Shown: piece after piece, positions 6,477 to 15,562 of the stretch
How positions within the stretch are numbered: position 1 is the stretch's first letter
Layout of the letters: each line of letters opens with the position of its first letter
Virus record (IMG/VR): IMGVR_UViG_3300031974_003988
Span: 1 to 27,964 of that record
From: a virus
DNA length: 27,964 bases
Direction: 5' to 3' (one strand)
Made by a program: the position numbers and the translations under genes
Notes under the pieces: model-generated
The model's database searches: none
What the model was told of the DNA's origin: nothing
Seen by the model: only the letters and a program-made list of their open reading frames with translations

Positions 6477-7831
6477 TGAACTTAAAACCCCAGCAAGTTG
6501 GCTTGATTATCGCTAGTGGACCAGTTCGAGATGAGTTCTCTCGGAAGATTAAAGAATTAGATCGTCGTTTGAAAATGAACGGCATGAGCTATCCCCAGTG
6601 GGATACGCTCACTGATCATCAACAGGAGATCTTTATAGATAATCTATTTCTTGACGGCGAGTGTGCCGTTAGTCCAGAGAATTATGTCCACGGAGCAGTG
6701 TCTAGCTGTGGGTGTCCAGATGTAGTGGAAGACCTACACCACCACTCCCCAGTATTGATGAGGGAAATAGAAAAACAACAGGAAGCCATGCCTGACATGA
6801 CTTTGAGGGTCACTGAAGCCTTACAATCTTTAAACGAATTTATTGACACACAAGTCGATAAATTTAGACTGACTGAAAGCAAGACCCAACGAGCCTTTGA
6901 TCTGTATGAGCAAAAGGTTTATGGTGCCTGTGCCCAGACAGATATTCTAGGACCCTGGTCAATTGCTAAGGCTGGTGCTTCTCCAGATGAGACTGGACCA
7001 GATATCCAGATTCAAATACCAGGACTAGACCCAGCCTTTGTGGAAGTAAAGCTTAACCTAAAAGCCGGCATGGGCGAGGGTTCTGCTAATTACTCCCCAG
7101 AACAAGGAAAGTTTAATATTGTTGTCCCTCGGGACAAACCACCAATGGAACCAGAGTTCGCTGAGTTTGTACTTCAGGAACTGTACAGCAACGAGCAGAA
7201 CATTAAAGAGTTCGCCCTAGCGATCAGAGACTGGCGTCGTAAAGCAAGCTACAAGTGGGACTCCACACGAGGTGGCGATCCTAGTTTGTTCGCTTTTCCT
7301 TTTAGTACCACTTACGAAGCTTATGCCAACGCAGTCAAGGCAGGGTTGTACCGTAAAGCCTCCGAGTGGCCTACGGCTGGTGGCGGTGTGATGCTCCCTG
7401 ACTTCTTTATTCACAAGCTTTATGCCCGAAAGGATACTTTCTATATCCAAGTGGGGCGCAAGGGACTTTATTATTTGGCAGAGAACCCGCTGAATCTGCC
7501 AGTGCCGCAGTTCCCATCTAAGGCTGCTCTTATCTATCGCCCTAAGCCATCTGGCTCTAAGAAACTGCCACCAACACCAGAGCAAGCAGCACGGGGAGAA
7601 AAAGGAGATATTAATTACGGATGGGAGAGCCAAGACCCACGCCCTGAAGGAGAGCGTGATGATCGAAACTATTCCCCTTATAACGGAACGTTCATGATTC
7701 AGTCAAAGCTCCCCACAGGTGCCAACCTGCCCAGTTCGCCGTACACGCTAGATGACCCAGCAAGCATTGAGGCATTGCTGGCAGCACTAAATGTAGAGAC
7801 AGAACAACCGGAAGAAAGTGAGGGCTTGTGA
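6476..7831 (+). CDS. unknown 451-residue protein with a PD-(D/E)XK-like motif
   Basis: No family recognised with certainty. An early segment carries HHH and several Cys (SSCGCPDVVEDLHHHSP). The central segment GPDIQIQIPGLDPAFVEVKL has Asp176 and Glu190-Val-Lys192, the spacing and beta-hairpin setting of the PD-(D/E)XK nuclease core, followed by a Gly-rich stretch and SPEQGKFNIVV. The C-terminal 120 residues are rich in Pro, Gly and charged residues and look flexible. The start overlaps the EF-hand-like gene by one base, and the end overlaps the Mom-like gene by 4 nt (GTGA). It could be a nuclease acting with that protein, or a virion protein with a chance motif. Confidence 0.5.
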   Translation: MNLKPQQVGLIIASGPVRDEFSRKIKELDRRLKMNGMSYPQWDTLTDHQQEIFIDNLFLDGECAVSPENYVHGAVSSCGCPDVVEDLHHHSPVLMREIEKQQEAMPDMTLRVTEALQSLNEFIDTQVDKFRLTESKTQRAFDLYEQKVYGACAQTDILGPWSIAKAGASPDETGPDIQIQIPGLDPAFVEVKLNLKAGMGEGSANYSPEQGKFNIVVPRDKPPMEPEFAEFVLQELYSNEQNIKEFALAIRDWRRKASYKWDSTRGGDPSLFAFPFSTTYEAYANAVKAGLYRKASEWPTAGGGVMLPDFFIHKLYARKDTFYIQVGRKGLYYLAENPLNLPVPQFPSKAALIYRPKPSGSKKLPPTPEQAARGEKGDINYGWESQDPRPEGERDDRNYSPYNGTFMIQSKLPTGANLPSSPYTLDDPASIEALLAALNVETEQPEESEGL

Positions 7832-8748
7832 GAGCCGATCCATTTGAACGCTTCAAAGATCTAAAAGAAAATCACTGCTGGCAATACGAAGTAAGACTTC
7901 GCAACAGCAAGAAAGACCTACGAGAACTAGGCAAGGACCAGAAGTGGGCTGAGAGCCTACGGACTGATGACTTTGACTTTGCCTATGTTGATAAGGCAGC
8001 CAAAGCACAATGTGCTGAAATCAAAGCATTTATCGAACGCCACGAGTTCCTAGGCATTCTACCCAACCGACCAACTCACCGCTTCACTGCTCGGCTTAAG
8101 AACAGCGGAGTGTTGGCTGGCGTGGTTGTTATGGCGACGCCCAACACATTCAGCTTTCTGCTGGGGCGAGAAAATAGAGACATTATTAAATTGGTATCAA
8201 GAGGAGCATCAATTAGTTGGGCTCCCAAGAACCTAGGTTCATGGCTGGTGTCCCGTGCTTGTAAGTGGATGGTCCAAAACACAGAGTTCAGGTGCTTCGA
8301 AGCCTACAGCGATCCACTGGCTAAAGAGTTGGGAACAATCTATCAGGCACTGAACTGGACCTACCTTGGTCAAACTTCGGGCACAATAAAAATGTATAGG
8401 GACCCAGATGCCCTAGAGAAGGGCTGGTTTAGCGACCGAGAATTCCGAAAGAAATCTAAGTATCGTCGCTATGCTGAAGCAGCGGGCATCCCATACGAGG
8501 AATGGAAAAAATACCTAGGTAAATACACTCCTAAATGGGATGAAATGCCTTTTGGCTGGAAAGAAAAGGTCAAAGAACAAGAGAAGCTTTACCGAGAGAG
8601 TTGCGAGTGCCGAGTTGTGCCCTCGAAACACAAGTACTGCTACATTTTGGGCAGATCAAAAAAAGAAACTAAACAATTGCGCAATTTATTTGTACAATGT
8701 AATCCTAAACGGGCAAACCTGCCCTATCCTAAAGAAAGAGGAGAATAA
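7828..8748 (+). CDS. GNAT-fold protein resembling Mom DNA-modification family
   Basis: 306 residues from GTG 7828, overlapping the previous stop in GTGA. The core LVSRGASISWAPKNLGSWLVSRACKWM (APKN at 132-135), then YSDPLAKELGTIYQALNWTYLGQTSG (YSDP at 160-163), parallels the Mom pattern I recall from Mu-like proteins: a Ser-Arg strand, PKN-x-x-S helix, then YADP, GxxYQAxNW and YxG. Mom proteins add a carbamoylmethyl group to adenine and share the acetyltransferase fold. The C-terminal 100 residues are basic with Cys and Trp (CECRVVPSKHKYCYILG) and could bind DNA. A plain GNAT acetyltransferase is the main alternative. Confidence 0.55.
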   Translation: MRADPFERFKDLKENHCWQYEVRLRNSKKDLRELGKDQKWAESLRTDDFDFAYVDKAAKAQCAEIKAFIERHEFLGILPNRPTHRFTARLKNSGVLAGVVVMATPNTFSFLLGRENRDIIKLVSRGASISWAPKNLGSWLVSRACKWMVQNTEFRCFEAYSDPLAKELGTIYQALNWTYLGQTSGTIKMYRDPDALEKGWFSDREFRKKSKYRRYAEAAGIPYEEWKKYLGKYTPKWDEMPFGWKEKVKEQEKLYRESCECRVVPSKHKYCYILGRSKKETKQLRNLFVQCNPKRANLPYPKERGE

Positions 8749-8750
8749 AA

Positions 8751-9179
8751 ATGACGACCGTAACTAACGGAAGCACCGTGACCTTTCACTATAAGGGCAC
8801 ACTAGAAGATGGAACAGAATTTGATAGTTCCTATGGGCGTGATCAGCCCATGACCGCCACTACAGGTGAGAGTGGTTTAATCGCTGGTTTTGAAACCGCT
8901 CTAACGGGTATGACAGAGGGAGAGACAAAGACTTTTACCCTTGAGCCCGCAGAGGCTTACGGAGATCATAACCCTGAAGCCTTTACTCAGCTTGAAAAAT
9001 CTGTTTTCCCAGATGATTTTCCATTTGAGTCAGGCATGACCGTTCCGCTGATGGGTCCCAACGGTCAGGTTATGGCAACACTCACTGAGATCTCGGACAC
9101 AACAGTTACAGCGGATTTGAATCATCCTCTTGCTGGAAAAACATTGACGTTTGAGATTGAGGTCCTTACTATCAAGTAA
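8751..9179 (+). CDS. FKBP-type peptidyl-prolyl isomerase, SlyD-like
   Basis: 142 residues. The start VTNGSTVTFHYKGTLEDGTEFDSS and the segment LIAGFETALTGMTEGETKTFTLEPAEAYGDHNPE are the FKBP and SlyD hallmarks. An insert-in-flap region (FTQLEKSVFPDDFPFESGM) follows, then the closing strand TLTFEIEVLTIK. The His-rich metal-binding tail of bacterial SlyD is absent. It catalyses proline isomerisation and, through the insert, usually has chaperone activity. It starts behind GAGGAG, 2 nt after the Mom-like gene, and is followed 18 nt later by GroEL, so the two folding genes probably form one unit. Confidence 0.92.
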   Translation: MTTVTNGSTVTFHYKGTLEDGTEFDSSYGRDQPMTATTGESGLIAGFETALTGMTEGETKTFTLEPAEAYGDHNPEAFTQLEKSVFPDDFPFESGMTVPLMGPNGQVMATLTEISDTTVTADLNHPLAGKTLTFEIEVLTIK

Positions 9180-10784
<1,605 letters not shown>

Positions 10785-10827
10785 AAACGCAAGTCTAGCG
10801 ACTAATTAGAATAGCCGGTTACACTTC

Positions 10828-10864
10828 AAAAAGACCAGAGTATTTATTGCCTGGTCTTTTTTTT
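10828..10864 (+). terminator. Rho-independent terminator after groEL
   Basis: A perfect 11-bp inverted repeat, AAAAAGACCAG (10828-10838) and CTGGTCTTTTT (10851-10861), with a 12-nt loop and an eight-T run at 10857-10864. The loop contains TATTTATT (10841-10848). The next ribosome site (TGGAGG) follows within 10 nt, so the hairpin also lies in the leader of the next gene. Confidence 0.88.
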
Positions 10865-10880
10865 ATCTGGAGGCTTTCTA

Positions 10881-11339
10881 ATGAGTGATGAAACATTAAA
10901 ATTAGTTTTACAAAAGATTGAAGTCTTAGAGAGCAAAATCTGTAGTGCCAAGTCACTCAATGGAGGCTTTGATAAGTTAGCAAACGATGTGGAGCACATC
11001 AAAGAGAGCCAATCAGATATTCTCGATGGCATTCGTGGTGTAAAGCAAAACCTTTATGAGCCAGATTCAGGCTTGTTTAGTCGTGTAAAAGATTTGGAAG
11101 TAGAATCAATTCGTCGTCAAGAATTCATCAATGAAGTAAAGCCAATCATTACCCAGCATCAAGAAGTTGTCTTGTGGAAGAAACAAGCAGAGAAAGAAGT
11201 GGATGAAGTAGAAGAACTACGACACGAAATATCTAAACTTCAAGAATGGAAGTCTGGTATGCAAAGGGTCATCTGGTTAATTGCTACTGCCGCTGGTGGT
11301 ATGTGGGTCAAACACTTTATGGACTTGATGATGAAATGA
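10881..11339 (+). CDS. coiled-coil protein with C-terminal membrane segment
   Basis: 152 residues. Residues 1-130 are heptad-rich and charged (LKLVLQKIEVLESKI, LANDVEHIKESQSDILDGI, GLFSRVKDLEVESIRRQEF, VEELRHEISKLQEW). Residues about 130-150 (VIWLIATAAGGMWVKHFMDLM) form one probable membrane helix. This is the architecture of XhlA-like and other small phage membrane-anchored coiled-coil proteins, some of which assist lysis. The stop overlaps the next start (ATGA), tying it to another small membrane protein. A lysis role is inferred from architecture and neighbours only. Confidence 0.65.
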   Translation: MSDETLKLVLQKIEVLESKICSAKSLNGGFDKLANDVEHIKESQSDILDGIRGVKQNLYEPDSGLFSRVKDLEVESIRRQEFINEVKPIITQHQEVVLWKKQAEKEVDEVEELRHEISKLQEWKSGMQRVIWLIATAAGGMWVKHFMDLMMK

Positions 11340-11470
11340 TTATTCTAAGCATTATATCAGTTGCTTCTTTGTCTTCTGCTTTATACTACCGATATTTGTG
11401 GAAAGCTGAAAAGATACAAAAAGAAAACATGGCTAAAACCTTAAAAGCAATGGAGTGGTGGGGAGAATGA
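11336..11470 (+). CDS. 44-residue single-pass membrane protein
   Basis: Starts at ATG 11336, overlapping the preceding stop in ATGA; a longer in-frame reading begins inside that gene and is unlikely. Residues 1-20 (MIILSIISVASLSSALYYRY) form a membrane helix or uncleaved signal anchor. The rest is charged and Trp-rich (KAMEWWGE). The stop overlaps the next start (ATGA). Size and placement resemble holin- or spanin-like accessory proteins, but no family is recognised. Confidence 0.6.
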   Translation: MIILSIISVASLSSALYYRYLWKAEKIQKENMAKTLKAMEWWGE

Positions 11471-11826
11471 AGAACTGGAAACCAATCTTTATAGAGAACA
11501 GCAAAATACCTGTATGGTTATCTTACTTGGCTCCTATTAACATCGGTGCGATCACTCTATTTTTTCTCGTTTTCAGTCGTGGAGAAATCAGCGAAGAAAC
11601 AAAACGACACGAAACAATCCATTTTCAGCAAATGCTTGAAACTTTTGTAATTGGCTTCATAATCCTTTATTACTGGGACTATTTGAAGGGATACATAAAA
11701 TATAAGAATGGAAGAGTTGCCTACTTTAGTATTCGAGCAGAACAAGAAGCCTACCATAAAGCCTCGCTCAAATTTTATACAGAAGAGCGAAAGAGGTGGC
11801 AATGGATTTGGGATTATAAAGTTTAG
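11467..11826 (+). CDS. small HExxH membrane-associated protein, putative metallopeptidase
   Basis: 119 residues from ATG 11467. TKRHETIHFQQMLE has the zinc-binding HExxH with His48, Glu49 and His52. It is followed by a hydrophobic segment (FVIGFIILYYWDYL) and a later acidic motif (RAEQEAYHKAS) that could give the third ligand. A first hydrophobic segment (PVWLSYLAPINIGAITLFFLVF) precedes the motif. I recall similar small bacterial proteins with HEKIHxRQQ and FEREAY patterns. Catalysis is unproven. Both flanking junctions are tight, so it belongs to the run starting at 10881. Confidence 0.55.
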   Translation: MKNWKPIFIENSKIPVWLSYLAPINIGAITLFFLVFSRGEISEETKRHETIHFQQMLETFVIGFIILYYWDYLKGYIKYKNGRVAYFSIRAEQEAYHKASLKFYTEERKRWQWIWDYKV

Positions 11827-11838
11827 TGAGAATTTATT

Positions 11839-12165
11839 ATGTATGAGTATAAAGCACTGGTGACCAAAGTTTATGACGGCGACACCATCACCGTAGATTT
11901 TGACCTGGGCTTTGGTATTATGCTGAAGAAGCAAACCATTCGCTTGTTTGGAATTGACACCCCAGAAGTCAGAGGGACTGAGAAAGCCGACGGCATCATT
12001 TCCCGTGATGCCCTACGCCAAAGAATACTTGGTAAGCAAGTCATCATCAAGACTTCCAAAGACAAGAAGGGCAAGTACGGCAGATGGCTCGGCGAGGTTT
12101 TCGTGGAAGATGAAAATATAAATCAATGGCTCATCTCCGAAGGCTACGCAAAAGAATATAAATAA
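11839..12165 (+). CDS. thermonuclease (staphylococcal nuclease-like)
   Basis: 108 residues. VYDGDTITVDFDLGFG and TIRLFGIDTPEVRG match the SNase fold. Arg35 and Glu43 carry the same numbers as in the mature staphylococcal enzyme, and GRWLGEV gives the second catalytic Arg (82 here). QWLISEGYAKEYK closes the fold. The calcium-binding Asp residues (13, 15, 40) are present. The protein is shorter than the 149-residue staphylococcal enzyme and has no signal peptide, so it probably acts inside the cell, for instance on host DNA or RNA. Confidence 0.92.
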   Translation: MYEYKALVTKVYDGDTITVDFDLGFGIMLKKQTIRLFGIDTPEVRGTEKADGIISRDALRQRILGKQVIIKTSKDKKGKYGRWLGEVFVEDENINQWLISEGYAKEYK

Positions 12166-12217
12166 AAACTTGACCTCTTTGTAAGGTATGTTAATATACT
12201 AATACGAGGAGAGAGAT
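12166..12217 (+). promoter_or_regulatory. sigma70-like promoter
   Basis: TTGACC at 12170-12175, a 16-bp spacer and TAATAT at 12192-12197, preceded by AATAAAAAC. A ribosome site, GAGGAGAGAG, leads to ATG 12218. Its layout is the same as the promoters at 1349, 20846 and 23648. Confidence 0.65.
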
Positions 12218-12856
12218 ATGAGCTACTGGCATCAAATGTATCCTAAGAAAAAAGCCTCTGAGCGAGTGGAAGTTCCTAACGGCGAGGCTCGCTTTGAAGC
12301 ACTCCTCGCCAAAGAACTCAGCACTGGCGACCGCAAGTTCGCCACATCCCTGAGCGAGCAACTTAAGGACCAAGGCAAACTCTCTCCCAAGCAGGTTGAG
12401 TGCCTTGATCGTATGGAAGAGCGATATTCAGAAGAGGCTATGATTGCTCGCAAGAACTGGGAAGCGACCTACAAAGCAGAGCACCGCCAGACAGCGATTA
12501 TCTGTGCGAACTACTACGTCACGACCAGTTACTTCCGTGACCTCGCAGTCAAGATTGCGACCGACGAAGATTTCGTCCCCACTGAACGGCAGTACAATGC
12601 CCTCACCAAAAACAAGTATGCCCAGAAGGCTATCAAGGCTGCGACCGAGCCGCCTGCCTTTCCTATCGGCACCCTCGCCAAGGTGCGAGCCAACTACAAC
12701 TTGGTCAATGACCGCTCCCTCCACAACCAGATTGGTCTAGTGGTGGCGAACCACGCTAAAGGGCTCTACGCTTCCTCAACTATCCTTGTAAATGGGAAGC
12801 AACACAAGCTAGAAGACCGCTGCCTCAAGTCCGCTGCGGGCAAGAAAAAGAAATAA
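12218..12856 (+). CDS. unknown 212-residue basic protein with its own promoter
   Basis: Not recognised. The N-terminal 90 residues are charged and helical (EARFEALLAKELS, SPKQVECLDRMEERYSEEAM). The C-terminal 70 residues (FPIGTLAKVRANYNLVNDRSLHNQIGLVVANHAK) look like a small beta domain of the SH3/KOW type, ending in GKKKK. Codons are richer in G and C at third positions than in neighbours (for example GCC, CTC, AAG, GAC), as for a strongly expressed gene. Promoters lie directly upstream and downstream, so it is probably a single-gene transcript. An early, abundant host-directed protein is a guess. Confidence 0.65.
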   Translation: MSYWHQMYPKKKASERVEVPNGEARFEALLAKELSTGDRKFATSLSEQLKDQGKLSPKQVECLDRMEERYSEEAMIARKNWEATYKAEHRQTAIICANYYVTTSYFRDLAVKIATDEDFVPTERQYNALTKNKYAQKAIKAATEPPAFPIGTLAKVRANYNLVNDRSLHNQIGLVVANHAKGLYASSTILVNGKQHKLEDRCLKSAAGKKKK

Positions 12857-12907
12857 CTTAAAGAACACATAACGATAGGGTATAATCCTATAAAGGAGGG
12901 TTCGTAT
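12857..12907 (+). promoter_or_regulatory. sigma70-like promoter with consensus -10
   Basis: TATAAT at 12881-12886, with a weak -35 TTAAAG at 12858-12863 (17-bp spacer). AAAGGAGGG follows as ribosome site. The same TTAAAG and 17-bp spacer are seen before 19441. Confidence 0.6.
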
Positions 12908-13303
12908 ATGCGAGCAACAATTAGTTTTGAAGCCGACGTAGATCAGGTCAACGTCTTGATGGGGGCTCTTGTCAAACAGGAAGCCGAGCGCCTTCGAGAC
13001 CTAGCGCACCTCTTGTCGGTGGGAAAAGACCAACGACACCTTGTCGGCGAGAAGTTAAGCACAGGATTGGAGATGGTGCAAAAGATCGCCCATCAACTAA
13101 GTCAGTATAAAGATATGCTTGAGAGCTTTGAGAGGTCCAAATTTGAAACCATCTTGCCCCAGGCTGCCGCTCAGCCAGTAGCTAATCTTGGCGACGCCGT
13201 TGCTAATCTTAATAAATTTGGCAACTTTATTGATCGCCTCAATGATAATGCTTCCGAGGCTACTAGTGGAGAAGAAAATGACATTCCGTCCCAAGAAGGG
13301 TGA
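12908..13303 (+). CDS. unknown 131-residue protein
   Basis: Not recognised. It begins with a short strand (MRATISFEADVDQVNVLMG), then a long helical stretch (EAERLRDLAHLLSV to YKDMLESFERSKFETIL), a possible second helix (NKFGNFIDRLND) and an acidic tail. A mainly helical, soluble protein is likely. It follows its own promoter and a near-perfect ribosome site (AAAGGAGGG), and its last 26 nt overlap the next gene. Confidence 0.6.
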   Translation: MRATISFEADVDQVNVLMGALVKQEAERLRDLAHLLSVGKDQRHLVGEKLSTGLEMVQKIAHQLSQYKDMLESFERSKFETILPQAAAQPVANLGDAVANLNKFGNFIDRLNDNASEATSGEENDIPSQEG

Positions 13304-13520
13304 TCTAGTTTACCTTCCTTCGAATATTATGATCATCGGTGAAGGACTCGCTCAGAACACCAGCGTGCCTGATCGGTGGCTGAACCTGATTGAGCCAACG
13401 ATGGGCGTAGTGGTTGAACCAAATTATAACAACGAAAATATATATCACAAGGTCCACATCCAGGGTGACAATTGGCTTGTCAGAACTTTGGACACACTGG
13501 AGGTAGTGTCTCGTGCTTAA
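13278..13520 (+). CDS. small SH3/KOW-like protein, 80 residues
   Basis: Start taken at ATG 13278 behind GGAGAAG; a longer in-frame reading from 13188 lies inside the previous gene. The opening FRPKKGDLVYLPSNIMIIGEG and later MGVVVEPNYNN, YHKVHIQGDNWLVRTLDTLEVV form a strand-rich domain with the 'KxGDLV' start of small SH3-like barrels. The proteins at 19706, 19914 and 27784 open in the same way. Function unknown. The stop overlaps the next GTG start. Confidence 0.6.
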   Translation: MTFRPKKGDLVYLPSNIMIIGEGLAQNTSVPDRWLNLIEPTMGVVVEPNYNNENIYHKVHIQGDNWLVRTLDTLEVVSRA

Positions 13521-13818
13521 GTTAAACGAAATATATCAAACGACCGTAAAATACGAATCTTTACAGCAAAGCGATAAGGTTAGTATGCAACGCAGGACAA
13601 CCTACGAAAGTCGGGAATGTATGTTAAACCCTGACTACATTGTTGCTATTTATCCACACTATTTTGAGTCCTCATCGGATCGTAAAATGCTAGCGGACAA
13701 ATTCAAAGGTACTGAGCAGTTTGCTCGTATCGTTTTGGACGGAAATTCGTTTAGGAGTTCTGAAATTATTGTGTCGATGTCTTACGAAAAGTTGGCACGC
13801 TTGCTAGTTGAGACCTGA
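13513..13818 (+). CDS. unknown 101-residue protein
   Basis: GTG 13513 is supported by GGAGG at 13499-13503. No family is recognised. The sequence has a central segment with Cys and Tyr (ECMLNPDYIVAIYPHYFESS) that reads like a small alpha/beta domain, and ends in a helix (SYEKLARLLVET). The gene overlaps the SH3-like gene by 8 nt, and its stop abuts the next ATG, so it lies within one transcription unit from 12881 onward. Confidence 0.6.
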   Translation: MLKLNEIYQTTVKYESLQQSDKVSMQRRTTYESRECMLNPDYIVAIYPHYFESSSDRKMLADKFKGTEQFARIVLDGNSFRSSEIIVSMSYEKLARLLVET

Positions 13819-14706
13819 ATGAATCAGCATACATGGTATGATCTGGCGGACCATTTCTGTGCCAGAGAGAAATCTCTTCTCGACAAGGGCAAGAATAAAT
13901 ACTTTGAGCGCCTAGCCGCTCGACGTTACAATTACGCAAACAAAAACATAACAGGGGCGGTTCGTTTAGTCTTTTTGAAAGAGGTCGCCGAGGATAAGAT
14001 CAACAAGACTTTGGTTCGCAATGGTCGGTTTATCTGGTGTAAAAACCTCAGATACGAGGGTGTCAACGACGACGGTTATCGCACAATATCTTTTACTATT
14101 GCGGATGGTAATAAGAGGTTTTATGTTGCTGAGCGTCACGTTTTAGCGATCCCTCATAACACTTATATTAATAACAACTCATTTTTCATGAAGTATAATA
14201 AAGTCTTTGCTTCGTTCTCCTCTGTTTTTAGCTACCGTGAGGCAGCCAAGACAATGAAAAGAAACGATGATGGTCAATGGGAAGACCTAGACGACTTTAT
14301 AGACTATCTGCGGTGCGATACGCCGTTCCGCCCAGGCACTCTTGTTCGAGCCAGAAAAGGACTATTCTTCCCTAAGCTCAATAGACTTCAGGAGACAATG
14401 GCTACTCTTACTGAAAGATTCTGTGAGGAAAAGGGCTTGACAAAGCACAGCAAACGTTTGAATGAGTATTTGGCAGGAAGAGTCCACTCATACAAAACTT
14501 CGGATCAAGAATTGCTTGAGGTATTCTACCAGTTTAATGACTGGTGTGAGGACACCCCTGAGGCAGAACACCCAGTTGGTGTGGTTATCGGACCTGCTCG
14601 TGGTGTCTCTCCCCACTCAGGCAAGGAACTTTACCGAGTAAGCTTTGCGGAAACTATTTATGAAGAGGTACACCCTATCCAAATGGAGGTTTTAAATGAA
14701 GTTTAG
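13819..14706 (+). CDS. unknown 295-residue protein
   Basis: Not recognised. It is basic and aromatic-rich, with an N-terminal helical part (AREKSLLDKGKNKYFERLAARRYNYANKN), a strand-rich middle (RNGRFIWCKNLRYEG, GYRTISFTIADGNKRFYVAE) and a C-terminal part ending GVVIGPARGVSPHSGKELYRVSF, which looks like an SH3-like barrel. Two RPGTLVRARKG-like stretches suggest nucleic-acid or protein binding. It starts directly after the preceding stop with no gap and overlaps the glutaredoxin start by 11 nt. Confidence 0.6.
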   Translation: MNQHTWYDLADHFCAREKSLLDKGKNKYFERLAARRYNYANKNITGAVRLVFLKEVAEDKINKTLVRNGRFIWCKNLRYEGVNDDGYRTISFTIADGNKRFYVAERHVLAIPHNTYINNNSFFMKYNKVFASFSSVFSYREAAKTMKRNDDGQWEDLDDFIDYLRCDTPFRPGTLVRARKGLFFPKLNRLQETMATLTERFCEEKGLTKHSKRLNEYLAGRVHSYKTSDQELLEVFYQFNDWCEDTPEAEHPVGVVIGPARGVSPHSGKELYRVSFAETIYEEVHPIQMEVLNEV

Positions 14707-14953
14707 ATTGTATACAAAGAGCAACTGTCCTTATTGTCATGCGGCGATGAGCCTGCTCGCAGAGCATCAAAAAGAGTTTGAGTGTTATGGACTAGACAAG
14801 CAGCCAGAGTTGCTTACTGAAATTCAGAACACTTATAATTGGCGGACTGTTCCTGTGGTCGTCGAGATCACAGAGGGTCAAGAGAAGTTCATCGGCGGTT
14901 TTACTGACCTTAAAGAATATTTAAATAAAGGTAAACAATTATTAAAAGGATAA
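14696..14953 (+). CDS. glutaredoxin
   Basis: 85 residues. The redox site CPYC is at 11-14. The cis-Pro loop WRTVPVVVE and the GG motif in FIGGFTDLKEYLNK complete the glutaredoxin fold. It reduces disulfides with glutathione and in phages commonly supplies electrons to ribonucleotide reductase. No reductase gene lies in this window, but ThyX downstream also points to deoxynucleotide supply. Confidence 0.92.
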   Translation: MKFRLYTKSNCPYCHAAMSLLAEHQKEFECYGLDKQPELLTEIQNTYNWRTVPVVVEITEGQEKFIGGFTDLKEYLNKGKQLLKG

Positions 14954-14959
14954 AGTATT

Positions 14960-15562
14960 ATGCTATGGAAAACAGAGTTTTCATCACTTCTTAAAGATTT
15001 TGAACTAAAGCATCAGCCAGTTATTATTCGTGTGAATAGCTTTGATGAAAAAGCAGCCCGAGACTTTAATTCTAAAATGGCAGCCGCTCAGAGTACAGGA
15101 CAAAAGGTTGTTCCCGTGGTCATTGATTCTTACGGTGGGCAGGTGTACTCCTTGATGTCCATGATCTCAGCCATTAAATCATCAGAGATTCCAGTCGCCA
15201 CGATCGTAGAAGGTAAAGCTATGTCGTGCGGTGCCGTGCTTCTATCCTTCGGCGAGCAGGGTATGCGCTTTGCTGACGAAGATGCTACTATCATGATTCA
15301 TGATGTTAGCAGTGGCGGACGTGGAAAGATTGAAGAACTCAAAGCTGATGTTGCCGAGGCTGACCGCCTAGATGAAAAGATTTTCACCATGATGGCTCGC
15401 AACTGCGGCAAGAAGGATGACTATTTTAAAAAGAAAGTGTTCAATAAAAAGCACGCTGATTGGTTTATGGATGCTCAAGAAGCCAAGCGACACGGGCTGG
15501 TAAACCACATCAGGGTTCCCAAGATGACAGTGAAAGTAGACGTGGACATTGACTTCGAATGA
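14960..15562 (+). CDS. ClpP-like serine protease (S14 family)
   Basis: 200 residues. IDSYGGQVYSLMSMISAIKSS is the substrate and oxyanion segment. GKAMSCGAVLLSFG gives nucleophile Ser89, IMIHDVSSGG gives His114, and HADWFMDAQEAKRHGLVNHI gives Asp167. All three catalytic residues are in the usual order. The nucleophile motif is MSCG where ClpP has ASMG. ClpP normally needs a ClpX or ClpA partner; none is encoded here. It could use the host unfoldase, or be a prohead-type protease of the same fold, since some phage head maturation proteases belong to the ClpP fold. The start follows the glutaredoxin by 6 nt. Confidence 0.88.
   Translation: MLWKTEFSSLLKDFELKHQPVIIRVNSFDEKAARDFNSKMAAAQSTGQKVVPVVIDSYGGQVYSLMSMISAIKSSEIPVATIVEGKAMSCGAVLLSFGEQGMRFADEDATIMIHDVSSGGRGKIEELKADVAEADRLDEKIFTMMARNCGKKDDYFKKKVFNKKHADWFMDAQEAKRHGLVNHIRVPKMTVKVDVDIDFE

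Noticed and set aside
12157-12164. T4-type late promoter TATAAATA
   Set aside because: An exact match, but it forms the last codons of the thermonuclease (TAT AAA TAA) and lies just upstream of a good sigma70-like promoter. A single occurrence in AT-rich sequence is not convincing.
14960-15562. inactive ClpP relative
   Set aside because: Ser89, His114 and Asp167 are all in place, so I keep it as a likely active protease.
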